From contig NW_024104554.1 of the NCBI RefSeq assembly GCF_003945595.2, positions 1 through 64,000 on the forward strand: 64,000 bases of DNA, in the 5' to 3' direction. Positions within the stretch are counted from its first letter, which is position 1. Each line of letters starts with the position of its first letter. The notes under the pieces are model-generated. The model saw only the letters and a list, made by a program, of their open reading frames with translations, did not search any database and was not told where the DNA came from. The DNA comes from Pipra filicauda. Lineage: Eukaryota; Chordata; Aves; Passeriformes; Pipridae. Made by a program: the position numbers and the translations under genes. This document shows positions 12,311 through 25,559 of this stretch, in pieces.

Positions 12311-15300
12311 AGTTGAGGCAAAAAAAAAGACCTAACAGTTTTGCTGTGAAGTTTGATCAGCTAATAAACAAGATCTATTCCAAACAGATATCCTTGTGAA
12401 TTAACTACCCAAAGGAACATGTGTAAGATTAATTTCCAGAGTCATCCTTCACTTGTCTTGTAAAAGTGCAAACTGAAATCCAGTATGACAGAAGACAGGA
12501 AACTTTCCCAAGCATCTGAGGATGTAAGAGAGATAGATGTAAAGTGAAGATACAAGAAAGGCATAATAAGGACAGACCAGTAATACTGGTCTTTCAAAGC
12601 CTCACAGAAGCAGAGTCATAACTTAAGGAGATCTGTGCAAAGGATATACTAGCCCCCATGGTCCTCTACTAAAGGGGTGTTGTAGATATTTACATTGCCC
12701 ACCGCAGCTATACCTACTTCTCAGGTTGCTCTGTACAAATTGTGGTGTGAAGCAGAGGGACAATGGGGTTCCTCTGCTTATGCTTCTGTTGGTCAGTGCC
12801 ATCCCATAATTTATGTTGTCATATGAAAGTATTGCCATGCTCTAGTGCAGTTTGAGTCTCTTGAGAGTTTCTTAGCCCTTGGACAGCACTAAACTGATGG
12901 AGCTATGTGGCTCCTGCAGAACAGCTGTTTGATATCTGGCTGGCTCAGTGTTCAGCGAGTCAGCCTGTGTCCGCCTGTGCACATCTGTGTACACAGGCAC
13001 ACTGCCTTTAACTTACCTTTCTTGTGTTCCAAGAAAAGGGCACTGCATCCAGTTTACGCTGGGAGAACTGAGATTATAACAGACAAAAAAGGTCACATGA
13101 GATTTATGGCCTAAATAAAATTAAAAATTGATTTTCAAAGTCCCATAGTGTTATATTGACTTCCCAGACATGTTTTCCTTCTCAGTGAGAGATGTTCCCT
13201 CTGCGTTTCTGAACTCAGACAACTTTTCCATTTTTCTCTGGAAGTGCTTTTTCTATACTGCAATGTTTTTGGTGCCGATTACAGCCACCATGCAGTTTCT
13301 TCAGGATAACAGGAGACATTTGGAAAGGAAACACTTGGAACAAGTAACTAAGATGAGACATGATAATCTGGTATCAGCTTTCTATCTGTCAGGTGCAATC
13401 TTAAACGAAAGAGAGATAGAAGAAGAGGGAATCAGGGGACCGCTTTTTAGGGAAACTAAATTACTGTCCTGATACCATTGCAAAGTCTGACTGCAAAGGT
13501 TGTACATTGAAAGGCTGTACACAAATGTTCTTCATGTTTCCTTTCATTTCAAAATGAGGAAGATAAATGGTGTCGAAATGATCCTCTTTTGTTGGAACTG
13601 GTACAATATGTATGTCAGAAAATAAACATCTCTTTTAGCAAACACAGTAAGAAAACAAAAAGTAGCTAAATGGTGCTTGCACTTCAGTGTAGCCACACAA
13701 AAAGTTCCCATATATTTTGTTCATGATATTTAAAATCATAGATAGCCAAACATTTTCACTTTTCTTGGTTTTGGTTGGTCATTTAAAAAGGAGTGAATTT
13801 AACCCAATTACTTTATAGAATAAATGGCCATACTGGGGGAGAGGAGGAGGAAAGAAGGAAAACAAGAAATAATTTATCTTCCATAAATTAAAAAAAAAAA
13901 GAAAGCATATAGAATTCCATGATGAAGAATCTTAGCTCTAGAATATATTCACAGGCAAATTTGGTCCAGATCTAGAAATGTAGTAGCTTCAAGGTTTAGT
14001 GTCTCTTCACAGGAACTAAAAAATTAAGTCACTTTTCTTTAAAGTTTCTAAATAGACACACCAGCTCCCCAGGTTTCCTATTTCACATTTGAGTCTTCAT
14101 ATTTATATAAGAAATAAATATCATTTTTCACCTGTTCAGCTGACATACATTAGATGCTTTTTGTACATGTACCATTAGTTCTCTGTCAGAGCCTGAGCTG
14201 GGACTCATTTTGTGCAACAGAGGGCTCTCACTTACTTGAATAGGCTTTGGATCAGGAGCACTAGATAGAGATGGTGAGGATCATAATTCAAATAATACAT
14301 TTACTTTTAACAGTTTTTTCTAGTAGTGTTTATTTTCAAAAATGTATCAAATGTACTTATGAGGATTTTGAGCTCTCAAACAAGGATATGTTTTAAAGCC
14401 TTAAAATATAGTTTAATTTATCTTAATCAAATCTAACCAAACCAAACAGGTTATTTTGTTTTTATTCCATGACAACTGACAGAAAATATTAGGTTTTAAT
14501 CTTTTTTTTTTACTTTCATTTTTACTTATATTTTTCTCTTCACGTTCAAAATATACAGTTTTTATACCAAAGTTTCTGTTTTCTCCTTTTTCTAAATTCA
14601 GAGCACCGAGAAGATAGCTGGAGAGTTTGCAGAGAGAAAATAGGCAAGACTTTTACTTTTCAGACTGGTTGTTACCCCAAGCAGCTCCAGGTTCTGCAGA
14701 AAGGCAATTTGACAGTCCTTAGCAGCTCCTAGGGACAGACTTCCCCAGTGGCATAATTCCAAACCTTCTGTGGCTGTAAAACTGCATGCTGATGGATCCT
14801 GTATGGTACAGAAAAGCTAATATTGTCTTTCACAGATTGAAGAAGGAACTAAGAGAGGAAGAAGCGTGACTGACCTGGACAGCTGAAAGAAGGATCCCTT
14901 TAAAAAAGAGTATGGAAGAACAAAAAGGCAGCCAGCAGAGGAGAGATGAATGAGGAACAAGGAGAGGAATCTTCCTGTTCAAGTAGAATTGGTGAGTACT
15001 GGGTGTGGGAACCATTCCCATGAATGCACCTGTCAGATCTATAGCACACTAAATGTTTCTAACAATTATCCATTTCTGTCCTGCGTATGAGTGATTCTTC
15101 CCTTCTTTTATTTTGGGAACTTTTGCTTGTATCAGATACTATGAGTGTCCTTCAAGGCATCCTCCCTCTAACAGAAATATCCACTACTTTTTCAAGCCAA
15201 AAGCTTTCTGTGTTCCCATTTCTTCATTTATGATATACCTTGTGTACTTTGCTTCCACCTTCTCCCTTTTTCCTTAATTTTATGGGTTATGAGTCTCTTA

Positions 15301-18300
15301 CTTCTTTACAATGCCATTTCTCACTCCCACCTACCCTGGGCTCTACCATTTTCTGTTTTCCCAAGGTTTTATGTAGCTTCATAATCTTTCCCCTAGTTCT
15401 GTTGTTCCACCCATCTCATCCTTATTGTTATTTTTCATTTTTCTCTGGGGCATATAACTTTCATGGTGCCAAGCTCATTTAGGATAATGGCAGAGATGTG
15501 ATTGGAGCCTGTGTCATGCTGGAGGCTGTTTACAGTTGCCTACAACTCATTCTATTTGTAGGCAATGACAGACAAACAGAGAAATGTCATCACGTGTAAG
15601 TCTCAAAAAAGAAAGCAGAAGGTATTGCAAGGAAGGAATGAGGCTGTTGACCGTGTAGGTGTCTTTAGCTGCGCTTCAAATTCCTCAGCAGAGTCTCAGC
15701 TCTTTCATCCCCTGAGCCCCACCAGCAGGAGCCTTCCCAATGCTCTTACATCTGTGATAGAAAGGTTACCACACCCTAAATGACTCCTTTTATGTTTTCT
15801 ATTGCTCAGGCTATTTTCTATGTTTTGTTCTTGTCATATGCTTCGTATAGGATATTAGTTACTATAGCAACCTTAACTGCAATTTCACCAACAATATAAA
15901 CAAGAAATAGGTACATTACACAGTAATAGTTCTGTATTCATCACCTTCCGGTATTTCACAGGCAGGAGAATTTCAAAAGACTTTTTAAGCGATCAAACAA
16001 ACCTGTCAATTTATTTAGGAAAATAAACTAATTTCAATACAAATTATTGGAGCCCTGCACTTGTAAGGAATGATTCAGACATGATTTGCAAAGGTAACTT
16101 ATTACAAATTATTAGAATCATATATCTGTTAGTGACTCTTCCATAATTGTGACTCAGAACAATGAAATTTTTATATCAAACAAGGTAAAATAACACACTT
16201 CAGATTCATATTGCAATTAACAGAAAGACTGGATTAAAATCCTGCAAAAGAGATAGAAGGTTTTGCACTGTTTAGAAAAGCCCCTTATATTAACTTGGGG
16301 AGGGGGGGGATCCCCAAGGACGAAGGAATTTGATAAAATACAAAATATTAGTAGCCACTACATGAATTGGAGAATCTGGATTCTTAGCAAAGTCTAATTT
16401 ATACCACTGTAAGTCAGAGTGAATCCATGGAGGCCAATGCAAGTAGTTATAGTAAAACTCCCACTGTAAGAAAAGCAGCAGCTCAGGTTATGCAAGCCAT
16501 AAAAGTGTATTGCAACTAGGTTCTGTCTGGGGGAAAAGTCTCTCTTATTATCATGACCTAGTTCAATCAATGACAATTTTCAAGTGGTACATCTTGAGGT
16601 GTACAACAGAGGTGTCTGTGCCCACCTGCTGATATACAGGTGAGAGACGTGTGCTCAGAGAAGATAGATCCTGCAAAGCCTCTCTGCAAGGTCCAGCTAC
16701 TTAGAGGGACATCAGGAGCTAATTGTGCTAACAGAAAATTTAAGCACAGATTCAGATTACACTTTACGGTCAAATATTTAATCCATTCTGAAAGTTTGGG
16801 TTGGTTTTTTTTTAGGAAATTTAAGCAATAGTAATTAAGAGTAGTAGCCAGATTTAGTCATTGCAGTAGTTAAGCAAGAATTAATTCAGGTGTTAAACAG
16901 CTGATCAAAAATGATGAGAACAGATTTTGGGGGCCTTGTCATGAATGAACTGACAAAGCGTGCCCTCAGAGTAATGGAGCTTCAACTCTGATCACTCTCT
17001 GTACTGTGGGGATTTAAACCTAATGGAGTATTATTCTAATGTGTTACACACACAGGTGAGTTTTCTGAGGCCTCAGTCTAACAGAGGAACTTGGCTTTCA
17101 CTGCTACTCCAACATATTCCAGGTGTATTCAGTAATTACTTCAGAGGGGACTCTACTCCAGAAGGGACGTAAATTTAGAGTGGGGTATTTTCTTTATTTT
17201 CATGCTTTTGGAGCAAACTTAGGAAAATTATTATTAGGGAATATCTGGCTGTTGAGTTGTCTGTGCTCTGCCAATCCAATTTACATCTTTTACACTTTAA
17301 CTGGCAGATTCTTCTTAGTTCCATTCTTGCAAACACTTCAGTGCTATTAAGTAAACATTTTGAATGACACTCCAGTAAAAATAAGCAAGTGCTTAAGTGC
17401 TTTCAAGAATGGAGACCTGGTGAGCATCTCATTCAAGAGCAGTCAGAGCTAGATACAAAGCAGATGATTCCTTTTGAGTATAAGAAAAATATGTTTTGTA
17501 TCATGTTATATTTTAGGTGAATAGGAATTAAATTACACCAGTACAGTGAGACATGCAGAGATAGGATAAGATAGGCATAGGGATAGGAAAAATTTTTCCA
17601 GGCTATGTTTTGGGACAGGAATACACAAGTCATGTAAATTAGTACTGTTCCTGAAAAAAATCAATGGATTTGATTTTTCATTTTCTTTCAGCTAAAATTC
17701 TTTTCCCTGCATTGATCCTAGGAGCAGATTAGGAAACAAAAATATATCAAAATGGTTGCTGATTTTTCTTGGAGTTAGAGCATAAGGGAAATGACATATT
17801 TAAAACTTGAGATGTTTTTTTGCTGTATCTGATCTAAGAAGTGTAAGAAGTAAATTCTCCTAAGAGTAAATGGTTACAACTCCATTGATCTGAACTGCAT
17901 TGCCCTCCATTTATACCATAAGAGGCAATATCACAATTTCATGAAGGCACTTACTGCTTCTTATCTGCATGCAGAGCTCATGAGAGTAGCAATAAAATCC
18001 ACAGAAACTTTAGGTACATAATATTAAGAATAATTTAGGCACATAACACTACCATTTTCAAATACGGATTTCTAACAAAGAAGAATGCTCAAGTCCAATT
18101 TTTAGTAATGTGTATTACTAAATATATGTGTAAAAACTATCAAACTCTGTCTCGGATCCTCAGGGTGTCCTTGACTGCACATGGTTTTACAGACATTTAA
18201 AGCGAGAAGTGCTTCTATAGCATACAAATCATCTCCTGTTCTCCAAATGAGATCTATACCTTTTTCTATGCCAGAAAAAGTGTAGATCTCCACATTCATA

Positions 18301-19036
18301 TTTCTTAGTACAGGGTTTGTAAGTAAAGGTCATTTATTCGACACTTTTAAGTCAGGATGCCAATCTAAATGAAGAACTGCAAACTCATGTATTGGGTATA
18401 AGTGCAATTTTAGAGGGATTAATCCACCTGAATGAAACATTCTTAGTATGTAAACAGATGAAAGCTGGTGGACTTTGTAAACACAATATTTGCATATCTT
18501 TACATATAAAGCAGATATCCAAATGAAACTTAGACCTTACAGTAATTTGTGGAAATCACAAAAATATTATAAATACCCCTAGGAATACAGTCAGGTATCC
18601 TCCAGTCTTATTCCACATAACTCAGACCTGTCTCAGAGTCAATGCCATTGAATAATGCAAAATTCTCCTTAAAAAAAATATTAAAAAATCCAAAAAGCTA
18701 ATTTTGTTTGGGTTAGGAAAAACTGATAAAGGTATAGAGCTGTAAGTCACTTGTGACAGATAGCAAAATAGATCACCTTAATTTAATAATCAATCTCTGA
18801 ATACAGAAGGTCTTTCTGTAGCTTGGAGAGAGTAGCTATTTTTTCTTATATAAGAGGATTCAGGGAAAACTTGTAGGAAAGAATAAATACATCTTACACT
18901 TTGATAATTTCTTAATTATCAAATTCAATTGGCAACCTAATTATGGTGCTTACCTGTCGGTTGCTTCTTTTTGAGGGTCTTTGTGTTTGTTTGCTGGAAG
19001 TTAAACTATTCAGAAACCAATTTGCAGACATGGTGT
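12311..19036. other. Unassigned AT-rich intergenic DNA
   Basis: No gene, RNA or repeat was recognised over this 6.7 kb. The 100-residue open frame at 13170-13472 has one hydrophobic stretch followed by a charged tail, but no recognisable family, splice context or codon signal, so it is not called a gene. A GATAGG-rich patch lies near 17557-17590. Confidence 0.5.
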
Positions 19037-19130
19037 TAGAGACATGGGTTAGTGGTGGAGTTTGGCAGTGGTAGGTTTACAGCTGGACTCGATGATATTA
19101 AGGAACTTTTCCAACCTAAAAGACTCTGAA
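19037..19130 (+). mobile_element. CR1 LINE 3'-end fragment
   Basis: Key words are 'gggttagtggtgga', 'tttggcagtg', 'gctggactcgatgat' and 'cttttccaacctaaaagactct'. They match the terminal 90 bases of a CR1 subfamily, with a degraded octamer at the end. Only the extreme 3' end is present, the usual product of 5'-truncated CR1 insertion. Confidence 0.8.
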
Positions 19131-19359
19131 AAGAATCTATCTGAATATTTTGTCTATCAAAACATTGCTTAAGCTTTGTAGAGCTCTTCATTATATCAGA
19201 GTACACAACAGTTTCCACTGATCAACATCAAATTGATCAGAACTGATCAACACCAAATAACTACAGTTTCTCTTATGTTTAAAATAAATGTACTCAGTCT
19301 TAAATCTCTGCCCAGAGCAGCTGGTGCAGTCCAGGAAATGTTAAAGTCTGAACACTCGT

Positions 19360-19421
19360 TGAATCATAGAATCACGGAGTGGTTTTGATTTGAAGGGCCT
19401 TAAAGATCATCTAGATCCAAC
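19360..19421 (-). mobile_element. CR1 LINE, 3' terminal part (left of LTR insertion)
   Basis: Starts with 'gaatcatagaatcacgg' and runs through 'gggccttaaagatcatctag' to 'gatccaacc', the reverse complement of the CR1 3' end. It breaks off exactly where the solo LTR begins and continues on the far side at 19826 in the correct order. Confidence 0.92.
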
Positions 19422-19427
19422 CTTACT
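19422..19427. repeat. Left target-site duplication of solo LTR
   Basis: CTTACT here and CTCACT at 19820-19825 flank the TG...CA element with five of six bases matching. A 6-bp duplication is typical of ERVK-like (class II) avian retroviruses; that assignment is inference. Confidence 0.7.
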
Positions 19428-19819
19428 TGTCGATGGAGGGGTTCAGAGACAGACTGCACACGACCAATATGATCTGCAAAATATCCGCTTTATTTACAAA
19501 AAGATGCCCTTTAAGTACTTTTTCTACACCTCAGCGTGTGATCACTTTTACATTATTGGTTACATGAAAGTGTCCACGGTGTAAATATTCCCTATTGACC
19601 ACTTCTATTTGGATTATTGCAGGTGTCCACGCGAGGTGCAGACATTTGTTTACCTCTTGGGACTCCTCCTTAATTTTGGCACAGATCCTTCTTTGTTTCA
19701 GCTTCAGAGCCTGAAGCCATGATGACTGTGCAGTTTTTCACTGTCTGTGCCCGGTCATGTCAAGGCAAGGCCTACAGAAATGCAGGATAAGTTGCTCACA
19801 CAATCCTGCTCTCTCCACA
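19428..19819 (-). mobile_element. Solo LTR (about 392 bp) inside a CR1
   Basis: Begins TGTCGATGG and ends CTCTCCACA, so it has TG...CA ends, flanked by a near-perfect 6-bp duplication. On the minus strand an AATAAA signal lies about 60 bp before the LTR end (TTTATT on + near 19488), and a weak TATA-like 'acttaaag' lies about 25 bases further upstream. That order fits U3-R-U5 in minus orientation. No internal viral genes are present. It interrupts CR1 sequence precisely, so it is younger than that CR1. Confidence 0.8.
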
Positions 19820-19825
19820 CTCACT

Positions 19826-20062
19826 GCCATAGGCAGGGACACTTTGTGCTGGACCAGGCTGCTCAGAGCTCCATCCAACCTGGTCTTGAACACTTCCAGG
19901 GATGGGGCATCCACAACTCTGTTCCAGTGCCTCTCCACCCTCACACTAAAAAATTTCTTCCTAATATCTAATATAAACCTACCCTTTAAGTTTGAAGCCA
20001 TTCTCCCTTGTCCTATCACTATATGTTCTTGTCAGAAGTCCCTCTCCAGACTTCTTGTAGGT
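19826..20062 (-). mobile_element. CR1 LINE, continuation right of LTR insertion
   Basis: Resumes with 'tgccataggcagggacac' and continues through 'aacacttccagggatgggg', 'ctgttccagtgcctc', 'tttcttcctaatatctaat' and 'ccctctccagacttcttgtagg'. This is the reverse complement of CR1 3' sequence in the order expected after the left part. It ends near 20062 by 5' truncation. Confidence 0.92.
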
Positions 20063-23000
20063 GCTTCCGCCTTTTGATCATCCAAGTATATGACTAATCT
20101 CTGGAACAGATGTTATAGAAAAAGCATTCTTTAGAGATTGAAGAGAGTCAAGCAAATTGATGTAAATATTTTTGATAATTACTATTAACATTGCCATATT
20201 TGGATAGATTTTTGAGATGATAGTAGAAAGAAGTGAGAAACTTACTAAACATGCACAAATATGCTTTCTTCTACAATTTGTAGGCATCTTAAATTTCTAT
20301 GAACTCTAAGATGTCTGGGAATTTTAAAGTAAGAATATAGGCCTGCCTGAATATATTAAAGTTTCTTTGAACCATGATTGAAAAAACCTGATATGTTAAC
20401 AAAATCAAAGAAAACAGAAATCAATTTTGATCAATTGGTTTTGAATATGGATCAAAACATTATTATAATTTAAAAATACAGGCAATCATCAACATTGACC
20501 ATAACTCATAGCATAGGTGTCTTTTAGCAATCAGGTGTGCAGAGCTTGTACTGTGGCATCCTGCATTGTATGACTAATTACACAAGCATTGCCTTGTTAG
20601 TGTGAAAGGCAGCTGTATCTTAAAGTCAGGTCTAAGGTTTCATTGCTGGTGGTTGGTCTAGTTACATGCCCTTGAGGTTTGGTCCGGCTCTGAAATTGGA
20701 ATGCAACAGTTCACTTAGTTTATCTTTAGCGACAATATATTCTGCTGTAGTTGCTGTTTGGTATTAGGGATAGGGAAATGGAAGCTGCCTTTTCAAGGCT
20801 AAGATAGGAGCCCTGCAGCTTTTTTTTTGGTGAGGGATAAGAGAGATCTTCAGAGCGTATGAGTTATGTAGTGCTGCATCCAGACCTACACTGTTGTGCC
20901 TCTGGAGGAGGCTGGCCTGTGGCACTGAGCCAGGAAGGTTTCAAGCTACCAGAAGCACCTGTAAGAAAAGGACTACACTCGTAATAAAGAGAATTTTCTC
21001 TAAAAAGCTGAGTATTGTGATTAAAGGTGTAATATATGGAAACCCTACCTACAGCCTGATTCTCACAGAGACCTATTTTGATAGCAACTGCAAGAATATA
21101 TTATCAATTACATACCCCTTATATGACTGAATAATTCTTAACGTTAGTGCAGGCTCTGTGACTGCTTCAAGTCATGAATAGAGCCCACAGTGAGCAGAGA
21201 TCCACTGATATTTCTTTTTCTGTTTTAAGAACTTTATTCTTCAAAGGAGTATCTTTATTTAATAGTCAGAAAAGACAGATCACTCTAGGTTTTTGTTGGT
21301 TTATCCATTACAATTAGACCCTTTACTACTACGGTAGAATATTTCAAAAGCAGAAATAGGCAGCTAGATGCTGAACACCCACTGAACACCCACTGGAGTT
21401 TGAATCCTAACTCCCCTGTGTCTTTGAAAATCTGCCCCAAAAGCTTTAAGTATAACAAATCAGCTTAATGCTGACTCTGCATTACATGTTCTTGTTTTCA
21501 CTGAAAACCTTAAGCAAGTCACCTATATCATAAAAGAACGCAACATTTTCTTATATTGCAATAGATTGCATTTTAAAGCCAATGGAATAAAAGACAATGA
21601 CTGACAGACCCTTCAGCGAACATGCAAAATGAAAAAGATACCAGGAATTGCTCTCCTCCTGTGCTAGGGATCATACCTTACCCCCCACTCCAAAAGGATC
21701 CCTGTCTCTTTTCTGCTGTGGAAAGCACGGCAGTCCAGTAGAGATGACAAAGTACATGCCATCACTGTGGACGGATGACTGGGGAGAGTCACTCATCCAC
21801 TTAACAAAAGGACCAAGGCGATCTACCTAATGTTAGGCATATAATTCCTGCAAGCTACCTATACAGCAAATACAGAACATACTCTCATGTACAGATCATG
21901 ATCAGATACTATCTGATTTCTGTCTCTCAGGTGCCTAAAATTAGGCAAAACAGGTCTTAATGTCTCCATTGACCATGCAGCAAAACCTCTGAATTTCGGG
22001 ACCTGGAACAGTGTGAATGCCTCTTGCACATACTATGAACCAGGAATGCACTAACACCATTATCACCTGCTTCTGAATATTCTAAATGAAAATAAAATAA
22101 TAATATATGATTGAGCACCAAGGTCCTGTGGGAAAAAAATATCATCATGGCACATTGCTTCATTAAGGTCTTTCCAGATTGACAGACCTATTTCCAACAA
22201 ACTCTAAATTGGCAGTATTCTGTTACCTTTTAATGACTTTTTTTATAACTGCCTTTAATGAAGTGATCCAGTTCAGTCTCATGGACTCAATAAACCTTGT
22301 GATATGGCAGCTCTCTCACAAACACTAATGTATTTCACACTGACTTCAGCACACTGCCATGAGAATGGGTAGGTTTTTTTTGAAGATCAAATGAATTTTG
22401 ATCTACTTCCCAAAATCTTCAAAGAACTCTTATGCTTCCTATTTCAGAAAACTCATGTTCCCATGAGGAAGCATGGACCACAGATAATAACACTTGGAAT
22501 TTCTAGTTCTTGATTTTTTTCTAACAATTATCACCACAAATATTAACAAAGTTCTAAATTTTTCACTTAGAAATTTCCTTAAAAAATATTTTAAGACACG
22601 AAATTATTGCATGCTTAGAACAGATGCTAGTGAAAATCCTTGTTCTGATTTTATTTCAGTCCATTTTCTACCATACTATGGAGGGCTGAAAATATAGAGA
22701 TTTAAGGTAAACATAAACTGTATATAGTGGAAAGAACTGAGGATAACTGATTTAATCAGAAATATGTCCATGTGAAAAATGATGTTATCTTGTTCATCTG
22801 AATTCAATCAGAATTCATCTGATTCTTTCAGATGCGCAGTCCAGGAGATAAGCTTCCTACAAAGAGAAAAATAGATACTTTATACAGGAAAGGGAAATAT
22901 GAATCTGAGAAGCAGGTTATTTCTGTGGTAAGTTCTGACCTTAGTGTGTAGAAGTCCTGCAGACAGACCAGGTTACTGATGTTCTTAATAAGAAAAACCC

Positions 23001-24068
23001 TTCTTATGCATCTTTTTTAGACACAGAGGAACTCTAATTTAGAAGTTGTGAGACGAAAGGCAACTTAGCAAATAGATGAACTATAAAGGACTAACTAGGG
23101 AGGATGGATAATTACTGCTTGAAACTCACTGCTCTAGAACAACTGGCTAAAATGCTGTGCAAGAAGGGAATGAGGTTACAGAAAACAAATAATTCAGTAA
23201 AAAGGGCTAGACCTCTCTTAGTTTCATGCATGAAGGGTAGAACATGGTTCTGCTTTCTTTCCAAATGAAAAAATTCATGACTGGTTCAAGCAAGCAGAGA
23301 GATACTTAAGCTCATTATTTATGCAGATCATTAATGACTCTCTTCAGAAGGGCATTTTGCCAGTTTTATTTAGGCAGCAGTTCGGCTCTTGTTCAAAAAC
23401 CCATATTTGGATGATATTAGCAAAGCCAGTCACTGTCCAGTGTCAGGCCATCCAATATTTAGGAAGATAATTGAGGCTATGTTGATGAGTCAATGTTTGC
23501 GTTTCAAGGATTTAGATGGTCCCCATCTGGTTTGGTCAATATGTGAGCAGAGAACCGAGACTATATGATCATTTCCGAATGACTCTATTCTGCTGATGGG
23601 TTCCTTGGATTTTTTTCCTGTGGAGGGAGATATTATTGATTTGATAATGGGCTACTGCAGGAAGAATGCATCAAATTCTTCTTTGCATGTACAAAATTCC
23701 ACCAGTAGGTGATTCTTGTCCTGTGCTTATACATAGCTCCTGGGAGTAATGCTGAAACTTAAACACAACCAATACTTTGATTTTATAATTCCTTGCTCAG
23801 TCAAAATCCTAGTCCTATTACTTGTATAAGACATGATCCTGTGATTGCTGAAGTCAATAGAAAGGCTGCCACTCAGTTCAGGTTCCCAGTATGCAAGGCT
23901 TTGATGGATAATTGCAGTAAGCCTTTATGTGTACTCTGTTACTTTGCAGTAATTGTAAGGCTGTTTGGTTTTGAAGAAAAGCAGAATAAACCACTTTTTT
24001 TTCCCTCCCTAATGATGAGTTAGAATACTTACATGGGGACTAAAGCACTTCAGTAAAATGCAGATACC
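20063..24068. other. Unassigned AT-rich intergenic DNA
   Basis: No gene or recognised repeat. A small direct duplication, 11-base unit ctgaacaccca twice, lies at 21371-21392. Open frames are short and unrelated to known families. Confidence 0.5.
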
Positions 24069-24209
24069 CTGAGATTAGCTCAGTTACTTAGAACATGGTG
24101 CTAATAACAGCAAGGTTGGAGGTTTGAACCCTGTATGGGCCATTCACTTAAGAGTTGGACTTCATGATCTTTGTGGATTCCTTTCAAATCAGAATATTCT
24201 GTGAAATCC
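24069..24209 (+). mobile_element. tRNA-Ile-derived SINE with CR1 tail (TguSINE1-like)
   Basis: The first 74 bases look like tRNA-Ile(AAT). An A box is at about 24075 (ttagctcagttac), the anticodon region reads ggtgctaataac, and a B box ggtttgaaccc is at 24121, ending at gggcca (24142). The remaining 67 bases (agttggacttcatgatcttt ... cagaatattctgtga) are a CR1 3' end. This layout matches the CR1-mobilised TguSINE1 described from zebra finch. Mismatches in the acceptor and TpsiC stems show it is not a working tRNA gene. Confidence 0.85.
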
Positions 24210-25559
24210 AAATGCATAAATTTAGACTTTACATAGGTAACTCTGTGCACCCACATTATGAGATGGAAATAGGAGTTAGAAACAGATTAACACATAAAGG
24301 AAAAACCACATAAGTAAACAGTTTGGCAATGTTTAGGTCATTTTAAACCTGACTTTGTCATGCAGTTTGCTTAAACCAGACCCTCAAATTCTTTTTCAGT
24401 CAATACAGAGAGATAACTAGCTGTAAAATCTGGCAAGCACCTGAACAGACTGTCTCCCTCTGCAGGCCTACACAGACTGCTGTAAGGAACTCCAGCATCA
24501 GAAGATCCCTGAAGTGTGGTTAGCTACAAATTCCGTGATTGAGTTACACAGGTGAAATTCATTTGCTCTGAAGAAAGATTTTGAGATGTAGCAGAAATTA
24601 TTTCTGCAACATCTATTGGGAATATAAATGTGGGCTTCACGTGATTATTTGTATCCCAGCTGTTCTACTGGGACTGTTATTGTTACTACTTTCCAGCTTA
24701 GCACGCCCAGTGAGCCCACCATCAGAATTTAGGAAACTGCAGAAATATCTTCCTGATAAAAACATCGCAGAAATCCTCTCTGTCTTTACTGCAGTACTCT
24801 TTTCTTATGAATGGGCAAAGTGTACCCAAAATTTCAGTTAATATAAGCCATAGGAACTCATTTCTTGGAGCACCTGCCAAAATGAATATATCTCTAGAGA
24901 TTAAGTCACTTCAGTCAAGGACTCTTTGAGTCTAAGTGTAATTTGTTGATAGTGATTATTTTTAAAGCACTGATGATTGTGCACCTGGTTATCTGTGCAT
25001 TCTCCTCATTTTCCTATCAGGCCTGTTAAAACTTCATGCGCAGACCCTGCTATCAAAATGTAAGTCAAAAATTAGCTTTACTCCTCTTTATTTACTCCTT
25101 TAACCATTAATGTTCTTTACTTTTTTTTTTCCCCATGGATTCAAAAGCTTCTTCTTTGTTTGCCTCCTTTGGCTCCTCTAGCTGCTTCAATGCTTCCATT
25201 CTACCCAGTCATCTCATTTCTTTCATGATCAATATCATAATTTCTCACCATTTTTCTCATGACCTGTACTCTCTATGTCCTCTTTTCTCTCTTCTGACAA
25301 TTTACCCCTTTATTTATAGATTAGTCTTTGCCATGTTAGAAACTGTATGATTTTACCTACATTTCCCTTTATTTTACTTTCAGCTCCCAGCTATTTGCTC
25401 ATTCTTTATGAAAGAAGAATGAGAATACCAAAAGAACATTAGAGTTACTGTGACACTCTCAGAAATCCTTTTGAAGCAACTTGTTTTCTCTGATTTAGTC
25501 TTCCCTTTCTTCAGAGCCATATGAAATTATTCATTCCTCAATCTCTAAAAACTATCTAA
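24210..25559. other. Unassigned intergenic DNA
   Basis: No recognised gene or element. The pyrimidine-rich part near 25070-25330 could be an upstream piece of the L2-like relic that follows, but I could not align it to a pattern. Confidence 0.4.

Noticed and set aside
13170..13472. 100-codon + strand frame with a hydrophobic stretch
   Set aside because: No family resemblance, no promoter or splice context, and length within chance expectation for this much sequence.
19428..19819. Part of a complete provirus
   Set aside because: CR1 sequence resumes immediately after the LTR, so there is no internal region or second LTR.
24069..24142. Functional tRNA-Ile gene
   Set aside because: Stem mismatches and a direct CR1 tail show it is the head of a SINE, and no Pol III T-run terminator follows the acceptor end.
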